Of a stretch of DNA of 64,000 nt, positions 1 through 8,732 are shown one piece after another; position 1 is the first letter of the stretch; the number at the start of each line of letters is the position of its first letter. The notes below the pieces were generated by a model. That model was not told where the DNA came from. It made no database searches and was given only the letters and a program-made list of their open reading frames with translations. The translations under genes and the position numbers were made by a program. Source of the stretch: SYFY01 sp041752315 (GTDB lineage: Bacteria; Pseudomonadota; Gammaproteobacteria; Pseudomonadales; Azotimanducaceae). The stretch is from positions 79,619 to 143,618 of the forward strand of contig JBGSHJ010000057.1 in the NCBI GenBank assembly GCA_041752315.1, given 5' to 3'.

Positions 1-1268
1 ATCTCCGGTTCGGTGAATGCAGGGCGTGCCTTGAAGTCAGATTCGGAAAACAGACGAACACAAACACCAGGGGCAATCCGGCCACAACGACCGGATCGCT
101 GGTTGGCACTGGCCTGGGAAATGGGTTCGACCGGCAGTCGGGTCAGCTTGGAGCGGTAACTGTAGCGGTTGAGTCGCGCCAGTCCTGGATCGATGACAAA
201 CCCGATGTTCGGCACGGTGAGCGACGTTTCGGCAACGTTTGTCGCAAGGATGATCCGGCGTCGGCTGCCCGGGGCAAAGACACGGTTCTGGTCGGCATTC
301 CCGAGCCGGGCATACAGCGGCAGAATGTCGTATTGCTCGCCAAAACGCTGTCGCAAAGCCTTCGCACTTTCGAAGATCTCCCGCTCACCGGTCTGGAACA
401 CCAGCACGTCGCGGGCCTTGGCACCTGGCAGCGTCGCGATCTCCTCGACCGCTTGGCAGAGACGCTCCTCAGGATCCATCGCCAACGCCGCTGCTTCCTC
501 TGCGAGGTGGCGGATGTCAACAGGATAACCACGACCACTCACCTGCACGACCGGCGCGCCACCAAAATACTCCGCAAATCGCTTCACATCGATGGTGGCA
601 CTCGTGACGATGACGCGCAGATCACGTCTGCGCATCAGCAGCCTGCGCAGATAGCCCAACAGGAAATCGATATTCAGGCTGCGTTCGTGCGCTTCATCGA
701 CAATGACAACATCGTAGGCATCAAGGAAACGATCGCTGCGAATCTCGGTCAGCAGCAGACCGTCCGTCACCAGCTTGACCAGGGTCTGATCGCTGGTCTG
801 ATCGGAAAAACGAACGGCATATCCCACCACGTCACCGGCCGATGTCCCCAGTTCACTGGCAATGCGGCTCGACACCGTACGGGCAGCAAGCCTGCGTGGT
901 TGTGTATGCACGATGCTGCCACCGATCCCGTAGCCGGCCTCAAGGCAGATCTTTGGCAACTGGGTTGTCTTGCCTGAACCGGTTTCACCGGCAACGATCA
1001 CGACCTGGTTCTGCAGCAATAGGTCGCGAATTTCCCGGACATGCGCGGTGATGGGCAACTCGGTCGGGTAGGAGATCGACAGCGCTGCGTGAACGCTTGC
1101 GCGGCGTGCATATCGCGCGCGCGATTCCGCCAGACGGGCTTCATCCAGTGGTCGCCCGCGAAGCCGGGATCGGGTGCGTTCCAGCTGAACCGCTTCCCGT
1201 CGCATCAGCCCTTCGACCGGATGCGACTGGGAAGGGTCAGTGTTCGCGGGTGGCGTGGAAACGGACAT
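1..1268 (-). CDS. hrpA: ATP-dependent RNA helicase HrpA (3' part missing)
   Basis: DEAH-box helicase thought to act on RNA or on stalled ribosomes. Reading the minus strand gives Walker A GETGSGKT at about residues 94-101, the motif VDEAHERS, then SATID, ATNVAETS and the QASANQRSGRCGR motif, in the order and spacing of E. coli HrpA. The frame is open to the left edge, ending near FTEPE, so about two thirds of the protein (usually near 1300 residues) is missing. I chose the ATG at 1268 because it gives about 89 residues before the VVIVAGETG strand, as in E. coli, and has AGAAGAG upstream; an in-frame ATG at 1205 is the alternative. With the 1268 start the gene overlaps the end of prfC by 32 bases, which suggests translational coupling. 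The helicase identity is secure and only the start is uncertain. Confidence 0.93.
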   Translation of the reverse strand, partial: MSVSTPPANTDPSQSHPVEGLMRREAVQLERTRSRLRGRPLDEARLAESRARYARRASVHAALSISYPTELPITAHVREIRDLLLQNQVVIVAGETGSGKTTQLPKICLEAGYGIGGSIVHTQPRRLAARTVSSRIASELGTSAGDVVGYAVRFSDQTSDQTLVKLVTDGLLLTEIRSDRFLDAYDVVIVDEAHERSLNIDFLLGYLRRLLMRRRDLRVIVTSATIDVKRFAEYFGGAPVVQVSGRGYPVDIRHLAEEAAALAMDPEERLCQAVEEIATLPGAKARDVLVFQTGEREIFESAKALRQRFGEQYDILPLYARLGNADQNRVFAPGSRRRIILATNVAETSLTVPNIGFVIDPGLARLNRYSYRSKLTRLPVEPISQASANQRSGRCGRIAPGVCVRLFSESDFKARPAFTEPE

Positions 1269-2814
1269 CAGGCCAGCGCTCTTCTGTCAGCATGAGGTTG
1301 GCACGGGTCGGCGCGAGATAGGCCAGATAACCGCCGCTGTCCCTTGCCAGGTTTTCGACCGCGCGGGTTTCGAACTCGGCAAGCTTCTTTGGATCATCAC
1401 AAGTTACCCAACGGGCGGTGTAGACACTGGCCTCCTCATAGACACAATCGGCCCGGTATTCTTCCTGGAGACGGAACGCCACCACATCAAATTGCAGCGA
1501 TCCCACCGCCCCGACGATGTACTCGCTGCGTCGCATCGGCTTGAAGACCTGGGTGGCGCCTTCTTCAGCCAGCTGGTCCAGTCCGCGCTCCAGCTGTTTT
1601 GACTTCAGAGGATCCCGGGCGCGTACCCGACGGAATAGTTCTGGCGCGAAGTTTGGCACGCCAATGAACTTGAGCTGTTCGCCTTCGCTGAACGAATCAC
1701 CGATCTGGATCGTGCCGTGATTGTGCAGACCGATGATATCCCCGGCAAAAGCTTCTTCGGCATGTGTGCGATCGCCTGCCATGAAGGTCACTGCATCGGA
1801 AATCTTGATGTCCTTCGCCAGTCGGAGGTGTCGCATGCGCATGCCCGCCTGATAACGACCGGAACAGATCCGCATGAAGGCAATGCGGTCACGATGCCTG
1901 GGGTCCATGTTCGCCTGGATCTTGAACACAAAACCGCTGAACTTTTCTTCGCCGGGATCAACAAACCGATCGGTCGATTCACGCGGTTGCGGCGGTGGCG
2001 CCGCCGCCACAAATCCTTCCAGCAACTGCTGTACACCAAAGTTGCCCAGAGCCGTACCGAAGTAGACCGGGGTTGTCGTGGCCTTGTCGAAGTCGGTCTG
2101 ATCGAACTCGTGACTGGCACCTTTCAGGAGTTCTATCTCATCCACCAGAGCCGCGTGATCCATACCCAGATATGCCCGGGCGGCGTCGCTGTGCAATCCG
2201 TCGATCACCGGGAACCTGTAGATATGGTGACCCTGGCCCTGCTTGTAGCAGATGATCCTGTCTTCCTTGAGTTGGTAGATCCCCTTGAATCCCCGCCCCA
2301 TCCCGATCGGCCAGTTCATGGGTGCACACTGGATCTGCAGCACGTCTTCAATTTCATCCAGCACCTCGATTGCGTCCCGAGCTTCGCGATCGAGCTTGTT
2401 GACAAAGGTGACGATGGGCGTGTTCCGCATTCGGCACACTTCCATCAGCTTGATGGTGCGAGGTTCAACACCCTTGGCGGCGTCGATGACCATCAGTGCC
2501 GCATCTACCGCGGTCAGCGTGCGATAGGTATCTTCGGAAAAGTCTTCGTGTCCCGGTGTATCCAGAAGGTTGATGATCCGATCGGCAAACGGGAACTGCA
2601 TGACTGATGTCGTCACGGAGATACCGCGCTGCTGTTCCATCGCCATCCAGTCCGATGTGGCATGTCGATCAGATTTTCGTGCCTTCACCGTTCCGGCCAA
2701 CTGGATTGCACCTCCAAACAGCAGCAGCTTTTCAGTGATCGTGGTCTTGCCGGCATCCGGGTGCGAAATGATGGCGAACGTACGGCGGGCGTTGATCGCC
2801 TGTTTGAAATCCAT
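1237..2814 (-). CDS. prfC: Peptide chain release factor 3
   Basis: RF3 is a translational GTPase that recycles RF1 and RF2 from the ribosome after peptide release. At 525 residues it has the usual family length. The G1 motif HPDAGKTT is at residues 18-25, the SDWM(A)MEQQRGIS switch I region follows, then LLDTPGHEDFSEDTYR (G3) and VNKLDRE (G4). It lies 30 bases after rimI in the same direction, and hrpA overlaps its end. In E. coli the order is holD-rimI-yjjG-prfC; here the yjjG phosphatase gene is absent between rimI and prfC. Start ATG at 2814. Confidence 0.97.
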   Translation of the reverse strand: MDFKQAINARRTFAIISHPDAGKTTITEKLLLFGGAIQLAGTVKARKSDRHATSDWMAMEQQRGISVTTSVMQFPFADRIINLLDTPGHEDFSEDTYRTLTAVDAALMVIDAAKGVEPRTIKLMEVCRMRNTPIVTFVNKLDREARDAIEVLDEIEDVLQIQCAPMNWPIGMGRGFKGIYQLKEDRIICYKQGQGHHIYRFPVIDGLHSDAARAYLGMDHAALVDEIELLKGASHEFDQTDFDKATTTPVYFGTALGNFGVQQLLEGFVAAAPPPQPRESTDRFVDPGEEKFSGFVFKIQANMDPRHRDRIAFMRICSGRYQAGMRMRHLRLAKDIKISDAVTFMAGDRTHAEEAFAGDIIGLHNHGTIQIGDSFSEGEQLKFIGVPNFAPELFRRVRARDPLKSKQLERGLDQLAEEGATQVFKPMRRSEYIVGAVGSLQFDVVAFRLQEEYRADCVYEEASVYTARWVTCDDPKKLAEFETRAVENLARDSGGYLAYLAPTRANLMLTEERWPDVRFHATREH

Positions 2815-2844
2815 GAAATAGATTTACTGAAAAATGGCGGCGGA

Positions 2845-3339
2845 TTATAGCGGCGCTGACGGCGCGGCGCCTGCCATCGTTCGCGCGAGGTCCAGCGCCA
2901 TGACACTGGCATCTTCATGACCCACCGTCGCGGGATAGTAGTTCTTGCGGCGCCCGACTTCGACAAACCCAAGCGATTCGTACAGCGCGGTCGCAACCAG
3001 ATTCGACGGCCGGACTTCGAGGAACACCGTCCGCGCAGCATGGCGAAACCATGCCCGGTCGAGCAGATGCAACATCATCGCCCGGCCATGACCATAACCC
3101 TGGTAACGTCTGGCAACGCAGACATTGAGCACATGGGCTTCGCCGGCACCTGTGCTGAGGACTCCGTGCGCCACAGTCTCCTCGCCAAGCAGGCCAATGC
3201 GGCAGTCGAACTGACGATCCTTGAGGCACTCGGCAAACATGCCGATCGTCCAGGGAAATGGATAGGCCCGGTTTTCATTCCGAATCACGGCCTCAAGATC
3301 CGTGGCGACCATTGCCTGAAGCACCATCACGGGCACCAT
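2845..3339 (-). CDS. rimI: Ribosomal protein S18-alanine N-acetyltransferase RimI
   Basis: GNAT acetyltransferase that acetylates the N-terminal alanine of ribosomal protein S18. The acetyl-CoA loop appears as RRYQGYGHGRAM, followed by the family motifs LEVRPSN, ALYESLGF and RKNYYP, all aligning well with E. coli RimI. The open frame extends 31 codons further upstream, but homologs begin close to the ATG at 3339, which also falls 16 bases after the stop of the upstream HolD-like gene. An ATG four codons later (3327) is a weaker alternative. Gene order HolD-like, RimI, PrfC supports the call. Confidence 0.93.
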   Translation of the reverse strand: MVPVMVLQAMVATDLEAVIRNENRAYPFPWTIGMFAECLKDRQFDCRIGLLGEETVAHGVLSTGAGEAHVLNVCVARRYQGYGHGRAMMLHLLDRAWFRHAARTVFLEVRPSNLVATALYESLGFVEVGRRKNYYPATVGHEDASVMALDLARTMAGAAPSAPL

Positions 3340-3355
3340 TTTTGACTGGCCCGCC

Positions 3356-4024
3356 TCAGAGTGCAGCGCTGAGCCGAAGCCACAACGCACGTTTGCGCGC
3401 GGCATCACCGGCCAGGTTGGCCAGGTCGTCAATCACTTCATGGGGGTCGCTCAGCCAATCGCGAAACAGTGAATTAGCGTCTTGCGTGATCAGTATCAGC
3501 CCACGATGACCCGCCACACTCCCGGCATCAATTCCCGCAATCTGCCGCTGGACCGAGAGAAAGGCACGCAGCGCCCGATCAGGTGACCCAACCCTGTCCA
3601 GGCCGAGATCGGCCGCTGGCGGATAACGATATTCAATCACCTGCAGGTCGGTGGCGGAAAACCGTCGAAGGCTCATGACCGCCCGGACGATATCCTGAGC
3701 CATCCGCTGCAGGTTCTTCATCAGTGGTGCACCCGTCAGCAAAAGGACACCGCTGCCTCTGATGCAGGCGAGTACAAAGGGCTCGATGTGCAGCCTCTTG
3801 TCTGCCGGAACGGAGCGCACAGCCAACGCGGGTTCCGCCGGGAGCGGCCCGGTGTGCGGCTTGACCTGCGGTCGGGGGGGCGGTGCGGATCGTGCCTCAC
3901 CCACCTGCGGCAACGGCTGTGTGCTGGTCAGCGTCGCCACCGCACCGGGTTGTTTTTCCACCACTTGCCGTTCGGCACGAGCTTCGCCATCGCGTGGTCG
4001 CTCGAACCACACGTCGATGCCCAT
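3356..4024 (-). CDS. HolD-like protein (possible DNA polymerase III psi subunit)
   Basis: The C-terminal half is a compact domain containing a run of small hydrophobic residues followed by GAPLMKNLQ, preceded by a proline- and alanine-rich linker (residues about 25-75). It sits immediately upstream of rimI, the position of holD in E. coli, and the N-terminal GIDVWFERP resembles the start of gamma-proteobacterial proteins at this locus. The function is inferred from position; direct similarity to E. coli psi is too weak to see by eye. The reading frame continues upstream of the ATG with a helix-like stretch DIDTQRLQTLRH but no ATG or GTG there, so the true start may be a rare codon upstream of 4024. 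Confidence 0.6.
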   Translation of the reverse strand: MGIDVWFERPRDGEARAERQVVEKQPGAVATLTSTQPLPQVGEARSAPPPRPQVKPHTGPLPAEPALAVRSVPADKRLHIEPFVLACIRGSGVLLLTGAPLMKNLQRMAQDIVRAVMSLRRFSATDLQVIEYRYPPAADLGLDRVGSPDRALRAFLSVQRQIAGIDAGSVAGHRGLILITQDANSLFRDWLSDPHEVIDDLANLAGDAARKRALWLRLSAAL

Positions 4025-4122
4025 ATGCCGGAGTGTCTGCAGACGTTGTGTGTCGATGTCAATCGCCTCGGGTGCTCTCGAAAACTGGTAGCATTTTAGC
4101 TCGTCCTTCGCTGAGATCGCTT

Positions 4123-5187
4123 ATGAAGTATCTGACCGATGACCTGCGCATCAACGGCCAGGAAGAAGTCATCGCCCCGGAAGCGTTGATCAATGCCATC
4201 GCGCTGACACCGGCAGTTTCGGAAACGATCTTTACTACCCGTCGGGCGATCTCGGAGATCATTCACGGTCGTGACCACCGGTTGCTGGTCGTCGTCGGCC
4301 CTTGTTCGATTCACGATCCGAAGGCCGCACTGGAGTACGCGGATCGCCTGAAAGAAGCCGAAGCTACTTACCGCGACACCCTGCAGATCATCATGCGGGT
4401 CTACTTCGAAAAGCCGCGTACCACGGTTGGCTGGAAAGGCATGATCAACGATCCGAACCTCAACAACTCCTTCGATATCAACACAGGACTTCGCTCGGCA
4501 CGACAACTGCTGCTCGATATCGTCGGTCGAGGGCTGGGTACTGGCACCGAATACCTGGACCCGATCACGCCACAGTATCTTGGAGACCTTGTCAGCTGGG
4601 GTGCAATCGGTGCCCGCACCACGGAAAGTCAGGTGCACCGGCAACTGGCTTCAGGACTCAGCTGTCCGGTTGGTTTCAAGAACTCCACCGATGGATCAAT
4701 CCAGGTTGCCGTTGACGCCATCAAGTCTGCTGCGCATGAACACATCTTCCTGTCCGTGACCAAACAGGGTCATTCGGCCATCTTTTCCACCACCGGCAAC
4801 CCGGACTGTCATGTCATCCTGCGTGGCGGTGGCGGCCGGACCAACTACGACAACGCGTCGGTTCAACTGGCCAGCGGCCTGCTCGAAAAATCGGGCCTGG
4901 ACAATCGACTGATGATCGATGCGAGCCACGCCAACGCCAGCAAGGATCATCGCAGGCAGATCACGGTCTGCCAGGACATCGCCGGACAGGTGCGTTCGGG
5001 TGAGTCCCGGATCATTGGCGTGATGATCGAATCGAACCTGGTTGAAGGACGCCAGGATCTGAAGGATGCCGCTTCGCTGACCTATGGGCAGAGCATCACT
5101 GATGCCTGCATCAACTGGTACGATACCCAGGAGTGTCTCAGGATGCTGGCCGACGCGAGCGGCGCGCGACCAGTCGTTCAAGCATGA
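4123..5187 (+). CDS. 3-deoxy-7-phosphoheptulonate (DAHP) synthase, class I
   Basis: Catalyses condensation of phosphoenolpyruvate and erythrose 4-phosphate, the entry step of the shikimate pathway. The 354-residue protein has the AroF/AroG/AroH family features: DDLRI near the N-terminus, VVGPCSIHD, YFEKPRTTVGWKG, GARTTESQ, GFKNSTDG, VILRGG and DASHAN. Start ATG at 4123 gives MKYLTDDLRI; the frame is open for a further 80 codons upstream, but these overlap the divergent HolD-like gene. Which aromatic amino acid inhibits this isozyme cannot be read safely from the sequence, so I give no isozyme symbol. Its 3' end overlaps the tail of msrQ on the other strand by 50 bases. Confidence 0.96.
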   Translation: MKYLTDDLRINGQEEVIAPEALINAIALTPAVSETIFTTRRAISEIIHGRDHRLLVVVGPCSIHDPKAALEYADRLKEAEATYRDTLQIIMRVYFEKPRTTVGWKGMINDPNLNNSFDINTGLRSARQLLLDIVGRGLGTGTEYLDPITPQYLGDLVSWGAIGARTTESQVHRQLASGLSCPVGFKNSTDGSIQVAVDAIKSAAHEHIFLSVTKQGHSAIFSTTGNPDCHVILRGGGGRTNYDNASVQLASGLLEKSGLDNRLMIDASHANASKDHRRQITVCQDIAGQVRSGESRIIGVMIESNLVEGRQDLKDAASLTYGQSITDACINWYDTQECLRMLADASGARPVVQA

Positions 5188-5737
5188 GAATGGCAAACAC
5201 CGCACCGTAAACAAGGGCCTCAGCGTACCCTGCCTTGGTCAGCCAGAGCAGGTGCAGGACGCCAAGAGGAATGGCGAGATAGATCAAGGTGTGCAGCGTC
5301 TGCCACCGCTGACGAAGCCGGCGCTGCCAGCCTCTGGTCGAGGTCACTGCCAGTACTGCCAGAATCAGCCAGGCCGCAAATCCGACCGTGATGTAAGTGC
5401 GTTCAATCAGGTCCTCCTGAACCTGCGACCACTCGAAACCGGCCAGGAACCACAGGTAGGACAACCCGTGCAGCGTCAGATAGGTGAACGCAGTCAGTCC
5501 GGCGAGACGTCGAAGTCGAACCGCTCCTGCAAATCCGGCCCGACGGCGCAGGGAGGACAGCGAAAGCGTTACCAGCAACATGCGCAGTCCCCACTCGCCA
5601 AAATGCCGGACCAGGGTTTCACCGGCATCTGCGCCCAGCATCTGCCCTGGGTTGACACTATCCACGACGATGGCAGTCAGAGCCCACAGACCAGGGGCCG
5701 CAAACAGAACCAACGCCATCCACCATGACAAGATCAT
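5138..5737 (-). CDS. msrQ: MsrQ, haem-binding membrane subunit of MsrPQ
   Basis: Inner-membrane b-type cytochrome that passes electrons from the quinone pool to periplasmic MsrP for repair of oxidised methionine. The 199-residue protein has about six membrane segments and the ferric reductase-like pattern of histidines (THLTLHGL-like TLHGLSYLWF, LHTLIYLAIPLGVLHLLW) that ligate haem. It follows msrP by 29 bases in the same direction, so the two form an operon. The C-terminus overlaps the end of the convergent DAHP synthase gene. A second in-frame ATG lies at 5719. Confidence 0.94.
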   Translation of the reverse strand: MILSWWMALVLFAAPGLWALTAIVVDSVNPGQMLGADAGETLVRHFGEWGLRMLLVTLSLSSLRRRAGFAGAVRLRRLAGLTAFTYLTLHGLSYLWFLAGFEWSQVQEDLIERTYITVGFAAWLILAVLAVTSTRGWQRRLRQRWQTLHTLIYLAIPLGVLHLLWLTKAGYAEALVYGAVFAILMLERLVARRSRRPAS

Positions 5738-5766
5738 GCACGCCTGCTGCCAGTCGCCCCTAGCCT

Positions 5767-6717
5767 TTAGAAATACCTGCGCAGATCCATCCCTGAGTAG
5801 AGATCGGCAACTTCCGCAGCGTAGCCGTTGAACGGCAGCGTCGGACGTCGATTGGGGCTCAACAGACTGGACGGCAGCCGACGTTCACTCGCCTGGCTCC
5901 ATCGAGGGTGAGCCACTGCCGGGTTCACGTTGGCGTAAAATCCATACTCGTTCGGGGCGAGCAGGTTCCAGGTCGTACGCGGCGGCTTTTCCATGAACCG
6001 GATGCGCACAATCGACTTGCCGCTCTTGAAGCCATACTTCCAGGGCACCATGAGACGCCACGGTGCGCCGTTCTGTTTTGGCAGCGGCTTGCCAAACAAC
6101 CCGGTCACCATGATGGACAGGGGATGCATGGCTTCGTCCATGCGCAGTCCTTCAACATAGGGCCAGTCGATACTCGAAAAAGACGCTCGTTGTCCTGGCA
6201 TTTCCCTCGGCCGCTTGAGTGTCGTGAACTCGACGAACTTCGCATTGCCAGTGGGTTCGAATCTTTCCAGGACCTTGCGCAGTGAAACACCCTGCCAGGG
6301 CACCACCATCGACCATGCTTCGACGCAACGGAACCGGTAGATACGCTCTTCGATGGTCAGACCCTTGAGCACGTCCTCAATCGAAAACTTGCCGATCCTG
6401 GCAGCCTCTCCGGCAACTTCAACGGTCCAGGGTTCAGTGGTGAGGGTGTGAGCATTTTCGGCCGGATCACTTTTGTCCATGCCAAATTCGTAGAAGTTGT
6501 TGTACTGCGTGACAATCCCTTCCGGAGTCACCTCGTCATCCGGCTGCAGGGCAGCCTGACTGGCGGACGGCAGTGCGCCGGCAAGCAGCGCAATGCCGGT
6601 TGCCTTCGCAAATTCGCGGCGATTGAGCACCCACTGTTCGTTTGTTATTTCCGAGGGCGCTATTGCCGACGACGATATTCGAGACCGAAGGGGTACTGTA
6701 GGCAGACGTGATCGCAT
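5767..6717 (-). CDS. msrP: MsrP, periplasmic methionine sulfoxide reductase (molybdopterin)
   Basis: Molybdoenzyme that reduces free and protein-bound methionine sulfoxide in the periplasm. The mature part matches E. coli YedY closely: YNNFYEFG, EERIYRFRCVEAWSMVVPW with the molybdenum ligand Cys at about residue 131, PYVEGLRMDEAMHP, WKYGFKSGKSI and EYGFYANVNP. A twin-arginine signal, NRREFAKATGIALLAGA, predicts Tat export with cofactor bound. I chose the ATG at 6717; a TTG at 6744 overlapping the pssA stop is also in frame. It is followed by msrQ and preceded by pssA in the same direction. Confidence 0.95.
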   Translation of the reverse strand: MRSRLPTVPLRSRISSSAIAPSEITNEQWVLNRREFAKATGIALLAGALPSASQAALQPDDEVTPEGIVTQYNNFYEFGMDKSDPAENAHTLTTEPWTVEVAGEAARIGKFSIEDVLKGLTIEERIYRFRCVEAWSMVVPWQGVSLRKVLERFEPTGNAKFVEFTTLKRPREMPGQRASFSSIDWPYVEGLRMDEAMHPLSIMVTGLFGKPLPKQNGAPWRLMVPWKYGFKSGKSIVRIRFMEKPPRTTWNLLAPNEYGFYANVNPAVAHPRWSQASERRLPSSLLSPNRRPTLPFNGYAAEVADLYSGMDLRRYF

Positions 6718-6740
6718 CAGGGCATCCGGAGTGTGAGGGG

Positions 6741-7553
6741 TCAATCGTTAGACGGGTCGAGGTCCTCCCGGTTCCATCCTTGCAGGCGACCCACGACATA
6801 TTTGATCGGCCCTGACAACGCATAGGCCAGAAACAGCAGCAGCAGGACCAGTGGCGGTTCCACCAGGATGACCGCAATGCCCAGCACCACGGCGACCAGG
6901 GCCAGAAAGGGTACCCGCTCGCGAATGTTCAGCAGTTTGGGAGAGTAGTAAGAAAAACTGGTGACCATCAGCACGCCGGTGAGAATCGTCAGCGCGGCAC
7001 CAAATCCGACGGCGATTGGGGTGGGTGCACCAAGATCCCACGCATCCCAGAGCCATACGCTGCTGGCGATCACCGCGGCCGCCGATGGACTTGCCAGGCC
7101 CTGGAAAAAGGAATTGTCATGGACAGTGTTGAACCTTGCGAGCCGCAGGGCCGCACACGCCATATAGACAAAGCTGGCGACCCAACCAATCTGCCCGAGA
7201 GTCGACAGTCCCCAGAAAAAAGCCACGAATGCCGGAGCGACGCCAAAAGCCACCATGTCGGAGAGGCTGTCGTACTGGGCACCAAATTCGCTTTCGGCCT
7301 TGGTCCAGCGTGCCACCCGGCCATCGAGGGTATCGGCGAACATCGCCGCGAAGATCGCCAGTGCCGCACCGATAAAGTTGTTGTTTACGGCTGCGACGAT
7401 CGCAAAAAAGCCGGCAAACAACGCCATGGTGGTGATGAGGTTGGGCGCGAGGTATATCCCGCGCCGACGTATCAATGATGCCGCTTTGACCGGATCGGCT
7501 TCGACATGGAGTTGATGTACCTGTGGATGTACTTTGGGCCGCTCTTCGCGCAT
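6741..7553 (-). CDS. pssA: CDP-diacylglycerol-serine O-phosphatidyltransferase
   Basis: Membrane enzyme making phosphatidylserine, precursor of phosphatidylethanolamine. The CDP-alcohol phosphotransferase signature is complete: DGRVAR, then G eight residues on, then D and D (AQYDSLSD). About six to eight hydrophobic helices follow, and the last one precedes a short charged tail. This is the polytopic, Bacillus-type Pss rather than the E. coli phospholipase D-type enzyme; many non-enteric gamma-proteobacteria carry this form. In some of them it sits next to ilvC, as here (102 bases downstream). A perfect inverted repeat lies just upstream of the start. Confidence 0.95.
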   Translation of the reverse strand: MREERPKVHPQVHQLHVEADPVKAASLIRRRGIYLAPNLITTMALFAGFFAIVAAVNNNFIGAALAIFAAMFADTLDGRVARWTKAESEFGAQYDSLSDMVAFGVAPAFVAFFWGLSTLGQIGWVASFVYMACAALRLARFNTVHDNSFFQGLASPSAAAVIASSVWLWDAWDLGAPTPIAVGFGAALTILTGVLMVTSFSYYSPKLLNIRERVPFLALVAVVLGIAVILVEPPLVLLLLFLAYALSGPIKYVVGRLQGWNREDLDPSND

Positions 7554-7577
7554 GGCTCGTCCCGAATAGTGACGTCA

Positions 7578-7598
7578 GCAGGGAGTATATCTCCCTGC
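7578..7598. promoter_or_regulatory. Perfect 8-bp inverted repeat upstream of pssA
   Basis: GCAGGGAG, five-base spacer TATAT, CTCCCTGC. It ends 25 bases before the pssA start codon in the short gap after ilvC. There is no T-run directly after it on either strand, so it does not look like a standard terminator; it could be an operator or an mRNA leader hairpin. Confidence 0.5.
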
Positions 7599-7655
7599 CC
7601 CGAAAAACCCCTATCGTCGGGCGGTGCTGACCATTCCCGATCGCGGACCGAGGCT

Positions 7656-8675
7656 TCAGTTGACATCGCGATTGACCAGACGATTGGCCGCAATCCACGG
7701 CATCATGCCGCGGAGTTTGCCGCCGACCTGCTCGATCTGATGCTCACCGACAATGCGCCGCATCGCCTTGAGCGTGGGTGCACCTGCCTGGTTCTCGGTG
7801 ACAAACTCGCGCGCAAACTGTCCGGTCTGGATCTCCTGCAGGATCTTTTTCATCTCCTTTCGGGTTTCATCAGTGACGAGTCGGCTGCCTCGGGAAAGGC
7901 CACCGTATTCAGCCGTATTGGAAACGGAATACCACATGTTGGCGACGCCGCCTTCATAAAACAGGTCAACGATGAGCTTCAGTTCGTGCAGGCACTCGAA
8001 ATAGGCCATTTCGGGGGCATAACCCGCTTCGACGAGGGTTTCGAAGCCAGCCATCACCAGGGCTGCAGCACCACCACACAACACGGTCTGTTCACCAAAC
8101 AGGTCCGTCTCGGTCTCCTCACGGAAATTGGTCTCGATCACTCCGGCTCGACCACCCCCGATGGCTGAGGCGTAGGACAGCGCGTTCTGTTTGGCCATGC
8201 CGCTTGCATCCTGTGCAACGGCGATGAGACAGGGCACACCACCACCCGTCTTGTAGGTCGAGCGGACCGTGTGACCTGGACCCTTTGGTGCAATCATGAC
8301 GACGTCCAGATCTGGGCGGGCTTCGATGAGACCAAAGTGGATGTTGAAGCCATGAGCAAAAGCGAGCGTCGCACCTTTTTTGATGTTGGGTGCGATCTCG
8401 CTCTTGTACAGCGCAGCCTGCGCTTCGTCCGGCGTCAGGATCATCACAAAGTCGGCATCTCTTACGGCCTCCGCCACGGGCTCGACAGTAAATCCTGCGT
8501 TGATTGCCTTGCGCGCGCTCTCTGATCCGCTGCGCAGGCCGGACACGACCTTCGCCACACCGGAGTCACGCAGGTTGTTGGCATGTGCATGACCCTGCGA
8601 GCCGTAGCCCACGACCACCACCTTCATGCGCTGGATCAGGGACAGGTCTGCATCTTTGTCGTAATAAACTTGCAT
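7656..8675 (-). CDS. ilvC: Ketol-acid reductoisomerase (NADP+), class I
   Basis: Converts acetolactate or acetohydroxybutyrate to the dihydroxy acids in valine, leucine and isoleucine synthesis. Visible features are the N-terminal Rossmann motif GYGSQGHAHANNL, the NADPH-preferring loop GLRSGSESARKA, APKGPGH, and the C-terminal helical domain with ETDLFGEQ and VEAGYAPEMAYFE. About 339 residues, the length of the short class I enzymes. Start ATG at 8675 has GGAG seven bases upstream; a GTG two codons earlier is less likely. It is the last gene of the ilvI-ilvH-ilvC cluster. Confidence 0.98.
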   Translation of the reverse strand: MQVYYDKDADLSLIQRMKVVVVGYGSQGHAHANNLRDSGVAKVVSGLRSGSESARKAINAGFTVEPVAEAVRDADFVMILTPDEAQAALYKSEIAPNIKKGATLAFAHGFNIHFGLIEARPDLDVVMIAPKGPGHTVRSTYKTGGGVPCLIAVAQDASGMAKQNALSYASAIGGGRAGVIETNFREETETDLFGEQTVLCGGAAALVMAGFETLVEAGYAPEMAYFECLHELKLIVDLFYEGGVANMWYSVSNTAEYGGLSRGSRLVTDETRKEMKKILQEIQTGQFAREFVTENQAGAPTLKAMRRIVGEHQIEQVGGKLRGMMPWIAANRLVNRDVN

Positions 8676-8732
8676 GTTCACTCCACTGGAAAATTGTTAT
8701 GTAAAAAAGGAGCCGCTGGCCGCTGGACAGCA

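Noticed and set aside
1717..2607. 296-codon open frame on the plus strand
   Set aside because: Antisense shadow of prfC in GC-rich DNA, without a domain or plausible start.
6250..6262. GGTTCGAATC, resembling a tRNA T-loop
   Set aside because: It lies inside msrP in coding frame, with no flanking acceptor or anticodon stems.
7601..7640. Intrinsic terminator after ilvC
   Set aside because: A T-run is present (GGGGTTTTT on the minus strand), but the preceding stem is only three or four pairs, too weak to call.
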